Positions 40,607 to 51,770 of a DNA stretch of 64,000 nt are shown here, piece by piece. Below the pieces are notes generated by a model, which saw only the letters and a list, made by a program, of their open reading frames with translations, was not told where the DNA came from and did not search any database. Made by a program: the position numbers and the translations under genes. This DNA is from Bufo bufo (lineage: Eukaryota > Chordata > Amphibia > Anura > Bufonidae): the NCBI RefSeq assembly GCF_905171765.1, contig NC_053390.1, positions 503,293,336 through 503,357,335 of the forward strand, read 5' to 3'. Position 1 is the first letter of the stretch; the number at the start of each line of letters is the position of its first letter.

Positions 40607-42357
40607 ATGTCTAATAGTCGAGCATCTTCAGTCAAGACAAGGTCTCAGATAAGTGGCTCTAACAGGACATCAATCAGAGAAGCCGCCGCCATTGCCCGCG
40701 CAAAAGCAGAAGCTGCAAAGGCAAAATCCAGCTTCACAGAACAAGAGATGCAGATAAAGATGGAGAAAGCGCAACTTGAAGCTTCATTGAATATGGAGAA
40801 AGCGCAACTTGAAGCTTCTCTGAATAGGGAGAAAGGGCAATTTGAAGCGACTCTAGAAAAACTCGCCGCAGATAAAGAGACAGCAGCTGCCATAGCAGAA
40901 GCAGAATTTCTAGAAGCCACGGAACTTCAGGAAACCAAGAGTCATCGCAGCAACGTCCATCCAGGACTTGAATTCCAAGATCCACAACAGCGAACCTTAC
41001 AATACGTTTATCAACATTCCAAGTCAAATGACGACCCAGATCTACAGCTTAATACAAAGCAGTCTGTTGACAAGCCAAGCCAACATGCTTATTCGGATCA
41101 TCAGAAAGTCGACTATCAGTCTCCTTGCAGCAAACTAGAGAATACACATCAGAGTGAAACCGGCTACAACGTCTCTCCAGAACAGAGGATCAGAAATCTG
41201 CCCCTGCTAAGAGAGATGCCCTTCGCTTCAGAACGGTATTACACAGACCGGATTAAACCAGAGACTTCCAACAGGTATGGCCGTGCACCACACATTCACT
41301 CTGACAACACAACACCAGCTGGTTCCAGCACCAATCAAGCCACAATAGACTTTGCCAGGTTCCTTGCTCGACGTGAGCTGGTCACCAAGGGACTTGTAAA
41401 GTTCAGCGACCGCGCTGAGAACTATAGAGCTTGGCGAGCTTCCTTCCAAAATGCCACCAGAGACTTAGGTCTGTCATGTAGTGAGGAACTGGATCTCCTG
41501 GTAAAATGGCTGGGAAATGAGTCCGCCGAACACGCTAAAAGGATTAGAGACATCAATGTAAATTATCCAGACGTTGGTCTAAAAAGGGTCTGGGATAGAC
41601 TTGATGAGGTTTATGGTGCAGCAGAGGTCATAGAAAGTGCCTAATTTAAGAGAATTGAGGACTTTCCTAAAATAGTGAACAAAGGCTATTCAAAGCTTAG
41701 AGAGTTAAGTGACTTATTAATGGAGCTGAGTGTAGCAAAGGCAGAAGGGGATCTGGTGGGATTGATATTCCTTGACACTGCTAGAGGTGTGAATACCATA
41801 GTTCAGAAGCTCCCATATAACCTGCAAGAGAAGTGGGTCATGCATGGTTCTCGGTATAAACAGACTTACAATGTACCATTTCCTCCATTTAATGTGTTTG
41901 TAGATTTTGTCTCTGAACAAGCAAAAATCAGAAATGATCCTAGCTTTGATTTCATGATGTCATGTGCCACCACCTCAGTCAGTAAACCTCGTAGGGCAAT
42001 GGTGGAGGTCCACAAAATTAACGTTTCTTCCACAGGTTCAGTCCATAAAGAGTTCAGCTCCTATCAAAGAGGAGACAAACCCAAGGACCCGGGCAGACAG
42101 TGTCCCTTACACAGGAAGCCTCATTCCCTACTTAAGTGCAGAACCTTCAGAGAAAAAAGTCATTGGAAGACTGCAAAACCTTCCTCAAGGAGAACAACAT
42201 CTGCTTAAAATGCTGCTCTTCAACTTCGCACTTCGCCAGGGACTGTGAGGTTAGTGCAAAGTGTGCCGAATGTGACAGCACAGATCATAACACAGCTCTA
42301 CACCCTGGGCCACCACCGTGGGCTTCACCCAAAACCCAAGAGCATAGCGGGGAGTGA
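40607..42357 (+). pseudogene. BEL gag: coiled coil, capsid-like region, zinc knuckles
   Basis: Starts MSNSRASSVKTRSQISGSNR at the first ATG after the leader. A long charged helix follows (AAAIARAKAEAAKAKSSFTE, then three repeats of MEKAQLEAS-type), probably a coiled coil. The capsid-like part includes RFLARRELVTKGLVKFSDRA and ENYRAWRASFQNATRDLGL. A TAA at 41,642-41,644 interrupts the frame, which then continues (MNKGYSKLRELSDLLMEL). A frame change in the A-run near 42,160 leads to two knuckles: CLKCCSSTSHFARDC and CAECDSTDHNTALH. Gag packages the RNA into particles. Confidence 0.85.
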
Positions 42358-43141
42358 AAAGACAGAAATACTGACACTTTGGCAGTTACTTCTAAATGTA
42401 CAGAGGTTTGCAGAGACCTCAGAGGAGGCAGATCCTGCTCTAAAATCTCCCTAGTGAGGGTTTACCCAGCAGTCGACCGAGACAAAGCCATCAAAGTGTA
42501 CGCAATTCTAGACAATCAAAGTAACAATACAAACAAATGGACGGCACTGCGCTCTTTAAGGTCCGGGTGCGCGGTCAATAGGTTGGATCCCTCTAGAAAT
42601 ATATTAGAAAGACCAGCACTCCGTTTTTTCTTAGCTGAACAGAAACTTCTTTATCACATGGGTGACGAATAAAGAAGTTTCTGTTCAGCTAAGAAAAAAC
42701 GGAGTGCTGGTCTTTCTAATATAGATCAAAGTAACAAGTCGTTAGCGAAGTCTGCCTTCTTTGATAGCTTCGACATCAGGGGACCCGGGGCCCCCTACTC
42801 TCTAAGAACTTGTGCTGGTACTGTGGAAACAGCCGGAAGGAGGGCAAGCGGCTACATAATTGAATCCAGTGATGGTCAAGTACGTCTGCCTTTACCAACT
42901 ATACTAGAATGTAACCAGATTCCTGACAACAGGTCCGAGATACCCACGCCAGAAGTAGCAGCGCATCAGCCTCACCTGAAGACACCCGATCCCAAACCTT
43001 GATCCTGAAGCTCAGATAGTCTTACTTCTCGGGAGGGATATCCTACAGGTCCACAAAGTTAGACAGCAGATCAATGGACCTCACAATGCTCCATACGCCC
43101 AGAGACTTGACCTAGGATGGGTCATTGTAGGAGAAGTCTGT
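42358..43141 (+). pseudogene. BEL protease region, split by a foldback insertion
   Basis: ISLVRVYPAVDRDKAIKVYA then ILDNQSN marks the active site (D-N-Q-S, as in BEL proteases). A 197-bp insert with a 13-bp duplication follows. Joining the flanks restores NKSLAKSAFFDSFDIRGPGA. YSLRTCAGTVETAGRRASGY and GQVRLPLPTILECNQIP follow, then frame changes near 42,990-43,060. Confidence 0.8.
42528..42724. mobile_element. 197-bp insert with perfect 54-bp hairpin and 13-bp target duplication
   Basis: ATCAAAGTAACAA at 42,515-42,527 is repeated exactly at 42,725-42,737. The insert ends in a foldback: arm one 42,601-42,654, loop of 14 bases (cacatgggtgacga), arm two 42,669-42,722, with no mismatch in 54 pairs. 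The first ~70 bases (from TACAAACAAATGGACGGCAC) are unique. A 13-bp duplication suggests target-primed insertion by a LINE or Penelope-like machinery; the exact foldback suggests copying of the same tail in both directions. The source element is unknown. Confidence 0.9.
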
Positions 43142-44137
43142 TTGGGAGGTGTACACAAACCAACAACTGTCAACAGCATGCTTACCAGTACACTTGAGAA
43201 TGGACTCCCATCTCTTCTCCAACCATGCGAAAATCACTTCTTCATTAAGGAACTGCCTCAAAGCACTTCATCATCAGGTGCCCTTGCAGGTCCTGCCTAT
43301 GATGACTTCATCTGGGATGGCAATCAAGACCACCTGAGATCCACAGTCTTCCGCAAGACTAAAGAGGACAATCATATGGCGATGTCTTTCGAAGATAGAC
43401 TGTTCCTAGATATAATGGAGCAGGGAATGGTGCAGGACAAAACAAGAAGCTGGGTTGCACCTCTACCCTTTAGGCCTCAAAGACAACGCTTACCCAACAA
43501 TAGAGAGCAAGTTTTCAAACGCTTTGTCTCTCTCAGGCCCAACCTACGAAGCAAACCTGAGATGAGAGATCACTTCTTTACCTTCATGGAAAAGATATTC
43601 CGGAACGGTCAAGTAGAGCTAGCACCTGTACTTCAAGAATCGGAAGAACGCTGGTACCTGCCCATGTTTGGGGTGTATCACCCGAAGAAGCCAGGTCAGA
43701 TCAGAGTGGTGTTTGACTCAAGCGCCAAGTATGAAGGCGTATCATTGAACAACGTTTTTCTGTCAGGCCCGGATCTAAACAACAAGCTCATAGGAGTGCT
43801 TCTCCTTTTTCGCAGAGACTCCATTGCATTCACGGCTGATATCCAACAGATGTTCTATTGCTTCCTAGTTAAGAAAGAACATAGAAATTTCTTGAGATTC
43901 CTATGGTTCAAGGACAACGATCCCTCTAAAGATGTTGCAGAGTATCGTATGAAAGTTGACATCTTCGGCAATAGTCCTTCTTCTGCAGTCGCCATCTATG
44001 GATTAAGACGCGCAGCTCAGAAAGTAGAAGGAAAGTATGGAGCGGATGTCAGACTCTTTGTAGAGAAGGACTTCTATGTGGATGACTGTCTGAAATCAAT
44101 GCCCTCAGATGAGACTGCAGATGTTCTCTCTGTCTAA
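43142..44137 (+). pseudogene. BEL reverse transcriptase
   Basis: Open frame of 331 codons with FWWD-region-like FIWDGNQDHLRSTV, DRLFLDIMEQGMVQDKTRSW, PLPFRPQRQRLPNNREQVFK, WYLPMFGVYHPKKPGQIRVV then FDSSAKYEGVSLN, the typical BEL motif, ITFTADIQQMF-type (SIAFTADIQQMFYCFLVKKE, first catalytic Asp), IFGNSPSSAVA and FYVDDCLKSM (catalytic Asp pair). The frame ends after ETADVLSV because of a frame change near 44,110-44,137; the protein continues in the next frame. It copies the element RNA into DNA. Confidence 0.92.
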
Positions 44138-44756
44138 CCTGAGGCTACACAAGATCGCTTCTAACCATTCTGAAGACTTGAAGGACCTAGATCTAGGCTT
44201 TGACTCGCCTCCGATGCAACGGAGCCTTGGCCAACTCTGGGACATAAAAGCTGATACTTTCACTTTCCAGGTTAACAGAGAAGAAAAGCCCTTTACTCGC
44301 AGAGGAGTACTGTCAGCCATAAGCGGTTTATATGACCCACTAGGATTTGCAGCTCCTATACTCATCGAAGGTAAAGCTATGTTAAGAGACTTCACCAGAG
44401 AAGGGTCGAACTGGGATACTCCTCTTCCCATGAAGGAAAGAACCACGTGGATGGCTTGGAAGAATTCCCTTACAGCCTTATCGGATCTTCACATACCTCG
44501 TCCATATGTTTCTGTACCAACTACCAAGGTTGAGACTCAAAAACTTTGTGTTTTCTGCGATGCTTCAATCAAAGCAATTGCGGCTGTAGCTTACTTGAAG
44601 ACATTAGATACCAGCGGACATTGCCATGTAGGGTTCTCCATGAGTAAAGCGAAACTAACACCAGGAACACACAATACCACGCCTGGAACTATGTGCCGCT
44701 GTGTTAGCGGTGGAGTTGGCCGAACTCATCGCTGTAGAAATGGACCTAGAGATTAA
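44109..44756 (+). pseudogene. BEL connection region and RNase H start
   Basis: Reads LHKIASNHSEDLKDLDLG, SLGQLWDIKADTFTFQV, then RRGVLSAISGLYDPLGFAAP and ILIEGKAMLRDF, a typical BEL segment downstream of reverse transcriptase. KLCVFCDASIKAIAAVAYLK starts RNase H, with Asp in CDAS. The frame changes again near 44,685-44,700 within an alternate rendering of 'NTTPGTMCRC'. Confidence 0.88.
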
Positions 44757-45696
44757 AGACTCTGAGTTCTATACAGATAGCAAGATAGTACTGGGATATA
44801 TCTGTAATGAAGCTAGACGCTTCTATGTCTACGTCAACAACAGAGTTCTAAGGATCAGAAGATCTACCTCTCCCGAACAATGGAAATATGTACCTACACA
44901 TCTCAACCCTGCGGACCAAGCAACTAGGTCCGTCGCTGCTGACCGTCTCAAGGATACAATTTGGTTTACAGGCCCCACCTTTGTGTATAAGCCGATGCCC
45001 AACACAACAGAAACTGCCATGTTTGAACTAGTAGACCCACATACTGATGTTGAGATACGTCCTCAAGTATCTGTGTTACATATGGAGACTCTGGACCACC
45101 ACCTGAAATCCCACAGATTCAGTAGGTTCTCTACTTGGAGATCCCTTGTCCGTGCCATCACTTGCCTAACTCACATTGTTCGGTCGTACAAAGCAACCTC
45201 ATCAGCAGATAAAAATATCTGTAGAGGCTGGCATCATTGTAAACGTGTCTACTCAGCTCTCGATCTAGAGCGGTCAAAAAATTTAATCATCCAAGCTGTA
45301 CAGCGTGAAACCTATGCAACGGAAATCGACTGTGTAGTCAGCCAAAGACCCGTGCCCAAAGGTAGTGTTTTAAGGAAACTTGACCCAGTGATCGACAAAG
45401 ATGGGCTCTTAAGAGTAGGTGAACGCCTTATGGAAGCCAATGTAGGCCTAACAGAGAAACATCCTGTGATAGTTCATGGACAGCATCATATAGCCACTCT
45501 GCTCGTGCAACATCACCATGAACAGACAAAGCACCAAGGTCGTCTGTTCACTGAAGGAGCTCTAAGAGCGGCTGGACTGTGGATAGTTGGAGCTAAAAGA
45601 TGTGTATGCAGATTCATATTTAAATGTGTTACCTGTCGGAAACTTCGTGGTATGTCACAGGCACCGAAGATGGCAAACCTCCCGTATGACGACTAA
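44701..45696 (+). pseudogene. BEL RNase H end and integrase zinc domain
   Basis: LLAVELAELIAVEMDLEIKD then EFYTDSKIVLGYI (RNase H Asp) and THLNPADQATRSV complete RNase H. Integrase follows: LLRVGERLMEANVGLTEKHP, HHIATLLVQHHHEQTKHQGR (His pair), and CVCRFIFKCVTCRKLRG (Cys pair). The frame stops at TAA 45,694-45,696. The Asp-bearing start of the core (PPFTNVGLDVFGPW) lies in another frame at about 45,706-45,747. Confidence 0.9.
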
Positions 45697-45699
45697 GTA

Positions 45700-46147
45700 C
45701 GGATCCACCCTTCACTAATGTTGGCCTAGACGTGTTTGGTCCTTGGCCTGTTGTTGTCCGGCAAACCAGGGGAGGCCGTGCACACGGGAAACGTTTATGT
45801 TCACCTGTCTGTCCATCAGAGCTGTTCATATTGAAGTAATTGAATCTATGGATACTTCCTGTTTCATTAATGCTTTCCGACGTTTCATTGCCATTAGAGG
45901 ACCTGTCAAACACATTAGTTCTGACCGAGGCACAAACTTCGTCGGAGCAGCGAGAGAACTACAACTCTCTTCCAACTTAGATGTTAACAACATAGAAAGA
46001 TACCTCAGTGAACGAGGATGCACTTGGACCTTCAACCCACCACACTCTTCACACATGGGAGGTGCTTGGGAGAGGATGATAGGCATCGCACGGAGAATCC
46101 TTGACTCAATCTTCTTACAAGAAGGATCTTCAAAGTTCACTCATTAA
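45700..46147 (+). pseudogene. BEL integrase core
   Basis: First catalytic Asp in NVGLDVFGPW (frame shifted). Then from 45,743: CLSIRAVHIEVIESMDTSCF, HISSDRGTNFVGAARELQ (second Asp) and HSSHMGGAWERMIGIARRIL (Glu in WER). A stop at 46,145-46,147 interrupts the frame, which reads on into the next segment. All three catalytic residues are visible, unlike in the Gmr1-like integrase. Confidence 0.9.
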
Positions 46148-46651
46148 AGCCTGACGACCTTCATGGCGGAAGTATCGGCTATCATAAATGCCAGACAGCT
46201 AACTCCGATTTCTAGCGATCCTGATGACCCAACAGTTCTCACACCCTCCACACTGCTTACACAAAAGACTGAACACATTTGTGCTCCACCCGGAGAATTT
46301 CATTCCAAAGATCTTTACAGGAATCGATGGAGACAAGTACAGAGTCTCTCAAACTCGTTCTGGGATAAGTGGAAAAAGCAATACATTCCCACTCTGCAAC
46401 CGAGGAGAAAGTGGCAAACCAGCAAGCCTAACCTCCAGGCCGGTAATGTAGTCCTAATGAAAGACTGCCAGTCACGAAGAAACGAGTGGCCGTTAGGTCT
46501 TGTGATTAAGACATTCCCAAGTAAGGACGGAATTATACGCAAAGTAGAATTGAAAATACGGAGACAGAGAGAGACCAAATTGTTCCTCAGACCAGTAGGA
46601 GAACTCGTTCTACTGTTTGCACCCAACAAATACAATAGTGACGTCGGTTGA
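46148..46651 (+). pseudogene. BEL integrase C-terminal domain
   Basis: Same frame as the core. MAEVSAIINARQLTPISSDP, TVLTPSTLLTQKTEHICAP, KDLYRNRWRQVQSLSNSFWD and WPLGLVIKTFPSKDGIIRKV match the conserved region that ends BEL polyproteins (DUF5641-like). It ends at 46,649-46,651; the polypurine tract AAGCGGGGAG (46,656-46,665) follows. Confidence 0.88.
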
Positions 46652-46665
46652 CGTCAAGCGGGGAG

Positions 46666-47271
46666 TGTTCTGTCCCCAGATGCAGATCCAGTTGTTTCTG
46701 TCTGTTTAGCAATTGGCATTGCATTTAAATGTGTTGTAATTAATTTGCATTACATTGTGGGGTAACAGCACCATCTACTGATGAGTTTATGTATTTCATT
46801 CAGCCTGTTTTTCTCTATGCATTATGGGAGTCCCAGGGTATTGTGGGTAGTTCCTGGTTCTTGCTAGTCTTGTGCTGGTACAGCAAGCAGCCACCATCTT
46901 ATGTCTCTGGAGCCATACACTCTCACTGGTTTTCCTGCCCCATCATCTCTTATTTTCAAGCATAGTCGGTAAGAGCACTATCTTGTGACATTTACCATAG
47001 TTTATATATGTTACTTGTTTCATAGCTCATTACTATCATCGTATAATCCCATGTACTGCATGTATAGCAGATTATTCTGTGTCTTATGCCATGTACCATG
47101 GATATTTATGTTCTAAATGCTACTGTTTTATTCTGTAGTTTCACCTTTCCTGTCAGTCTACGAGCAATAAAGAGAACCTTAAAGCGGAACAGTCTCTTTT
47201 TCTCTCAGAGGACAAAAGGTTTAGCTACATGTCAGATTACACACCGTGCTAACGTGTATGAGGACAGTATA
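46666..47271 (+). mobile_element. BEL 3' LTR
   Basis: Starts TGTTCTGTCCCCAGATGC right after the polypurine tract and ends GGACAGTATA. It is followed by the target copy GGACC. Confidence 0.93.
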
Positions 47272-47276
47272 GGACC

Positions 47277-48742
47277 CGAAAGATTATGTAACCTGGTCTT
47301 GGGTAATTTTGCACCGGGAATCAGGTTAACTGGGCAATCATAAGGACGGTGAGGTGGTAGCTTCTGACACCCCTTTTCAGAGAAAACGTCCTCAAAGTCC
47401 GAAACAAATGTAGGCAGAGTAGCTATGGAGGCGACTAAGCAATTGCAATTTAAGCAATTTTCTCTGCAATGCTCACTCTCCCTGGCCTGCCAATCCACCA
47501 CTGGATTGTGTGCTACCAACCAGGGAAGACCCAATACCACAGGAGAGGGAAGGCCCTCCAGAACATAACATGAAAGACACTCGTCATGGTGGTCCCCTAC
47601 CCGAAGGTGTAAGTTATGGACAATATGAGTAAGGTTTCTCTGAGACAGAGGAGCAGAGTCGATATTGAAAAATGGGAATAGGTCTCTGTAGCGTACAGAA
47701 AGACAAACCCATAGTCTGGGCAAACTGGGCATCTATCAAATTTACTCCTGCTCCACTGTCTAGGAAGAAAGAAATAGTCTCCGTCTTAACACCAAAAACA
47801 ACAACCGCTGGCAACACAAATTGAGATGTTCGTATGGAGGAAACGTATACCCCCCGGCTCACATCCTCCACACAGCCTGGGGTTAGTAGTTTTCCGACGG
47901 TCTTTTGTTTTTGAGTGGAAGGACAGACATTAATGAAATGACCCCTCCCCCCACAGAAAAAACAAACCCCACGCCTACGGCGAGCCTCAGGAGGACGGAC
48001 CTGACGAGTAGTTTCTCCTAGCTGCATAGGCTCGTCTAGGTCCGTACAGACTAGCTGCTGCTTGGGAGGGGTTACTAATTGCTCAGGATCTTTCAATCTG
48101 TCCCTAAGACGTCTATCTATTCTGATAGAAAGGGACATAACAGCATCAAGGCAAAAGGGGGTCTCATACAGCGCAAGCGCATCCTTAACCCTTTCGGATA
48201 ACCCAGAGCAAAACTGATTCCTGAGAGCCGGATCGTTCCACTGGGTATCCGTAGCCCACCAACGGAACTCTGAGCAATACTCCTCTGCTGGCCGCTCTCC
48301 TTGTAGGAGTCTCTGTAAGTTCGACTTAGCCAGGGCGACTTGGTCAGGGTCATCATATATGAGAACCAAAGCCCCAAAAAATTCCTCCAAAAGACCGGAG
48401 AGCCGGAGAATCAGTGGGTAAAGAGAACGCCCAGGATTGCAGGTCCCCCTGAAGCAGGGAAATAACAATCCCCACGCGCTGTTCTTCATTACCAGAGGAG
48501 TAGGGGCGCAGCCTAAAATATAACTTACAGGCCTCACGGAACGTCACAAATTTGTCCCTTCCCCAAGAAAATCTGTCAGAAAGAACAACCTTGGGTTCCG
48601 GAGCAACCTGGTTACCCATAGCAACTGCTGGACTTGCGATCTGCTGCAATTGCTGCTGTTGCTGGAGGACCGACGCCTTCAATCCTGCCACCTCCAAAGA
48701 CAGGCCTTGAAGTTGCTTTGTCAAAGCGCCAATAGGATCCAT
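47277..48742 (-). pseudogene. Chromovirus gag, protease and start of RT
   Basis: Minus-strand gag starts MDPIGALTKQLQGLSLEVAG at 48,742, with a Gln-rich helix (LQQQQQLQQ), then FSWGRDKFVTFREACKLYF, LLQGDLQSWAF and, after a frame change near 48,400, LVLIYDDPDQVALAKSNLQR. CFFCGGRGHFINVCP is a zinc knuckle. Protease: FFLDSGAGVNLID. After another frame change near 47,690 come HHDECLSCYVLEGLPSPVVL, GLPWLVAHNPVVDW and VFSEKGCQKLPPHRPYDCP, then GAKLPKTRLHNLSGP, where the BEL element interrupts. Three frames are used in total. Confidence 0.9.
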
Positions 48743-49387
48743 GCTGGATTCTAAATAGGCCGAATTTTTTTTATTTTTTTTTAACCCCTTAAGGACTTAG
48801 GACGTATCGGTACGGCATGGTTTCCGAGTCCTTATGGACTGATCGGAACACGGTGCCTGCTCAAATCATTGAGCAGGCACCTTGGCTATATGCGCGGGGG
48901 GGTCCCGTGACCCCCCCGTGTCGGCGATCGCCGCAAACCGCAGGTCAATTCAGACCTGCGGTTTGTGGCTTTACCTGCGGTTTGCGACGGCGTATGGCGG
49001 TGCCATCAGGTCCCCATGCGGCTGTAGGGGGGACCCGATGGCATGGAAGGCAGCACGATGCCTAAGGAAGGCATCGCGCTGCCTTCCGGTGACGAGCATG
49101 TGAGATCCAGCCCCCTGGATCTCACAGGCCGGAAGCTGGATGAGTAATACACACAGTATTACTCATACAGCCAATGCATTCCAATACAGAAGTATTGGAA
49201 TGCATTGTAAAGGATTAGACCCCCAAAAGTTCAAGTCCCAAAGTGGGCCAAAAATAAAGTGAAAAAAAAGTTGAAAAAATAAAGTTTCCCCCCCCAAAAA
49301 TGTAAAGTTTCAAGTAAAAATAAACTAAAACGCAATTTTCCCCAAATAAAGTTAAAAAAAAAATTGGTAAAAAATAGGGGAAAAAAA

Positions 49388-50560
49388 AAGTATACATAAT
49401 AGGTATCGTCACGTCCCTATCGACCGGCTCTATAAACATATCACATGACCTAACCCCTCAGATGAACACCGTAAAAAATAAAAAATAAAAACAGCTAAAT
49501 AAACCATTTTTCTGTCACCTTACATCACAAAAAGTACAACAGCAAGCGATAAAAAAGGCGTTTGCCAACCAAAATAGTACCAATCTAACCGTCACCTCAT
49601 CCCGCAAAAAATGAGCCTTTACCTGAGACAATCACCCAAAAAATAAAAAAACTATGGCTCAGAATATGGAAACACTAAAACATAATTTTTTTTGTTTTAA
49701 AAAAGCTGTTATTGTGTAAAACTTACATAAATAAATAAAAAGTATACATATTAGGTATCGCCGCGTCAGTATCAACCGGCTCTATAAAAATATCACATGA
49801 CCTAACCCTCAGATGAACGCCGTAAAAAATAAAAAATAAAAACTGTGCTAAATAAACCATTTTTTGTCACCTTACATCACAAAAAGTACAACAGCAAGCG
49901 CTCAAAAAGGCGTTTGCCCACCAAAATAGTACCAATCTAACCGTCACCTAATCCTGCAAAAAATGAGACCCTACCTAAGATAATCGCCCAAAAACTGAAA
50001 AAACTATGGCTCTCAGAATATGGAGACACTAAAACATGATTTTTTTTTGTTTCAAAAATGATATTATTGTGTAAAACTTGCATAAAAATAAAAAAAAGTA
50101 TGCATATTAGGTATCGCCACATCCGTATCAACCGGCTCTATAAAAATATCACATGACCTAACCCCTCAGATGAACACCGTAAAAAATAAAAAATAAAAAC
50201 TGTGCTAAATAAACCATTTTTCGTCACCTTACATCACAAAAAGTGTAATAGCAAGCGATCAAAAAGTAACACACACCCCAAAATAGTGCCAATAAAACCG
50301 TCATCTCATCCCGCAAAAATCCTACCCTACCCAAGGTAATCGCCCAAAAACTGAAAAAATTATGGCTCTCAGACTATTGAAACACTAAAACATGATTTTT
50401 TTTGCTTCAAAAAAGAAATCATTGTGTAAAACTTACATAAATAAAACAAAAGTATACATATTAGGTATCGCCGCATCCGTGACAACCTGGTCTATAAAAA
50501 TATCACATGATCTAACCTGTCAGATGAATGTTGTAAATAACAAAAAATAAAAACGGTGCC
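49388..50560 (+). repeat. Array A in the piggyBac derivative: four ~354-bp units
   Basis: Unit starts near 49,388, 49,740, 50,096 and 50,450 (spacing 352-356), each with TATTAGGTATCGCC-type text, 'ggctctataaaaatatcaca' and 'aaaaagtacaacagcaagcg'. They align with array A of the larger piggyBac but are more alike among themselves. Confidence 0.9.
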
Positions 50561-51770
50561 AAAACAGCTATTTCTTGTTATCTTGACTCACAAAAAGTGT
50601 AATATAGAGCAACCAAAAATCATATGTACCCTAAACTAGTACCAACAATACTGCCATCCTATTCCGTAGTTTCTAAAATGGGGCCACTTTTTTGGAGTTT
50701 CTACTCTAGGAGTGCATCAGGGGGGCTTCAAATGGGACATGGTGTCAAAAAAACCAGTCCAGCAAAATCTGCCTTCCAAAAACCGTATGGCATTCCTTTA
50801 CTTCTGCGCCCTGCCATGTGCCCGAACAGCGGTTTACGACCACATATGTGGTGTTTCTGTAAACTACAGAATCTGGGCCATAAATATTGAGTTTGGTTTG
50901 GCTGTTAACCCTTGCTTTGTAACTGGAAAAAAATTATTAAAATGGAAAATCTGCCAAAAAAGTGAAATTGTATCTCTATTTTCTATTAATTCTTGTGGAA
51001 CACCTAAAGGGTAAACAAAGTTTGTAAAATCAGTTTTGAATACCTTGAGGGGTGTAGTTTCTTAGATGGGGTCACTTTTATGGAGTTTCTACTCTAGGGG
51101 TGCATCAGGGGGGCTTCAAATGGGACATGGTGTCAAAAAAACCAGTCCAGCAAAATCTGCCTTCCAAAAACCGTATGGCATTCCTTTACTTCTGCGCCCT
51201 GCCATGTGCCCGAACAGCGGTTTACGACCACATATGTGGTGTTTCTGTAAACTACAGAATCTGGGCCATAAATATTGAGTTTGGTTTGGCTGTTAACCCT
51301 TGCTTTGTAACTGGAAAAAAATTATTAAAATGGAAAATCTGCCAAAAAAGTGAAATTGTATCTCTATTTTCTATTAATTCTTGTGGAACACCTAAAGAGT
51401 AAACAAAATTTGTAAAATCAGTTTTGAATACCTTGAGGGGTGTAGTTTCTTAGATGGGGTCACTTTTATGGAGTTTCTACTCTAGGGGTGCATCAGGGGG
51501 GCTTCAAATGGGACATGGTGTCAAAAAAAACAGTCCAGCAAAACCTGCCTTCCAAAAACCGTATGGCATTCCTTTCCTTCTGCGCCCTGCCGTGTGCTCG
51601 TACAGCGGTTTACGACCACATATGGGGTGTTTATGTAAACTACAGAATCTGGGCCATAAATATTGAATTTGGCTTGGCAGTTAACCCTTGCTTTGTAACT
51701 GGAAAAAAATTATTCAAATGGAAAATCTGCCAAAAAAGTTAAATTTTTGAATAACTTGAGGGATGTAGTT
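50561..51770 (+). repeat. Array B in the piggyBac derivative: three 388-bp units
   Basis: The marker GTCACTTTTATGGAGTTTCT or a close variant recurs at about 50,690, 51,078 and 51,466, a spacing of 388. Units one and two are nearly identical over long stretches, including repeated 70- and 100-codon frames that are repeat artefacts. They correspond to array B of the larger element. Confidence 0.92.

Larger units (their letters stand above)
39809..47271 (+). mobile_element. BEL/Pao LTR retrotransposon
   Basis: 7,463 bp with LTRs of 607 and 606 bp and a 5-bp duplication GGACC at 39,804-39,808 and 47,272-47,276. It lies within the chromovirus reverse transcriptase: removing it with one GGACC joins LSGP to KRQAMKDY on the minus strand. 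Order: gag with coiled coil and zinc knuckles, protease, reverse transcriptase, RNase H, integrase, C-terminal domain. At least four frameshifts and three stops show it is inactive. The close match of the LTRs indicates it is younger than its host chromovirus. Confidence 0.95.

Noticed and set aside
42540..42600. tRNA-like B-box (GGTTGGATCCC) in the hairpin insert, suggesting a tRNA-derived SINE
   Set aside because: No matching A-box at the right distance, and a single short match is not enough.
50624..51742. Repeated 70- and 100-codon frames suggesting a tandem gene family
   Set aside because: They repeat because the 388-bp array units repeat; the same text occurs in untranslated relics elsewhere.
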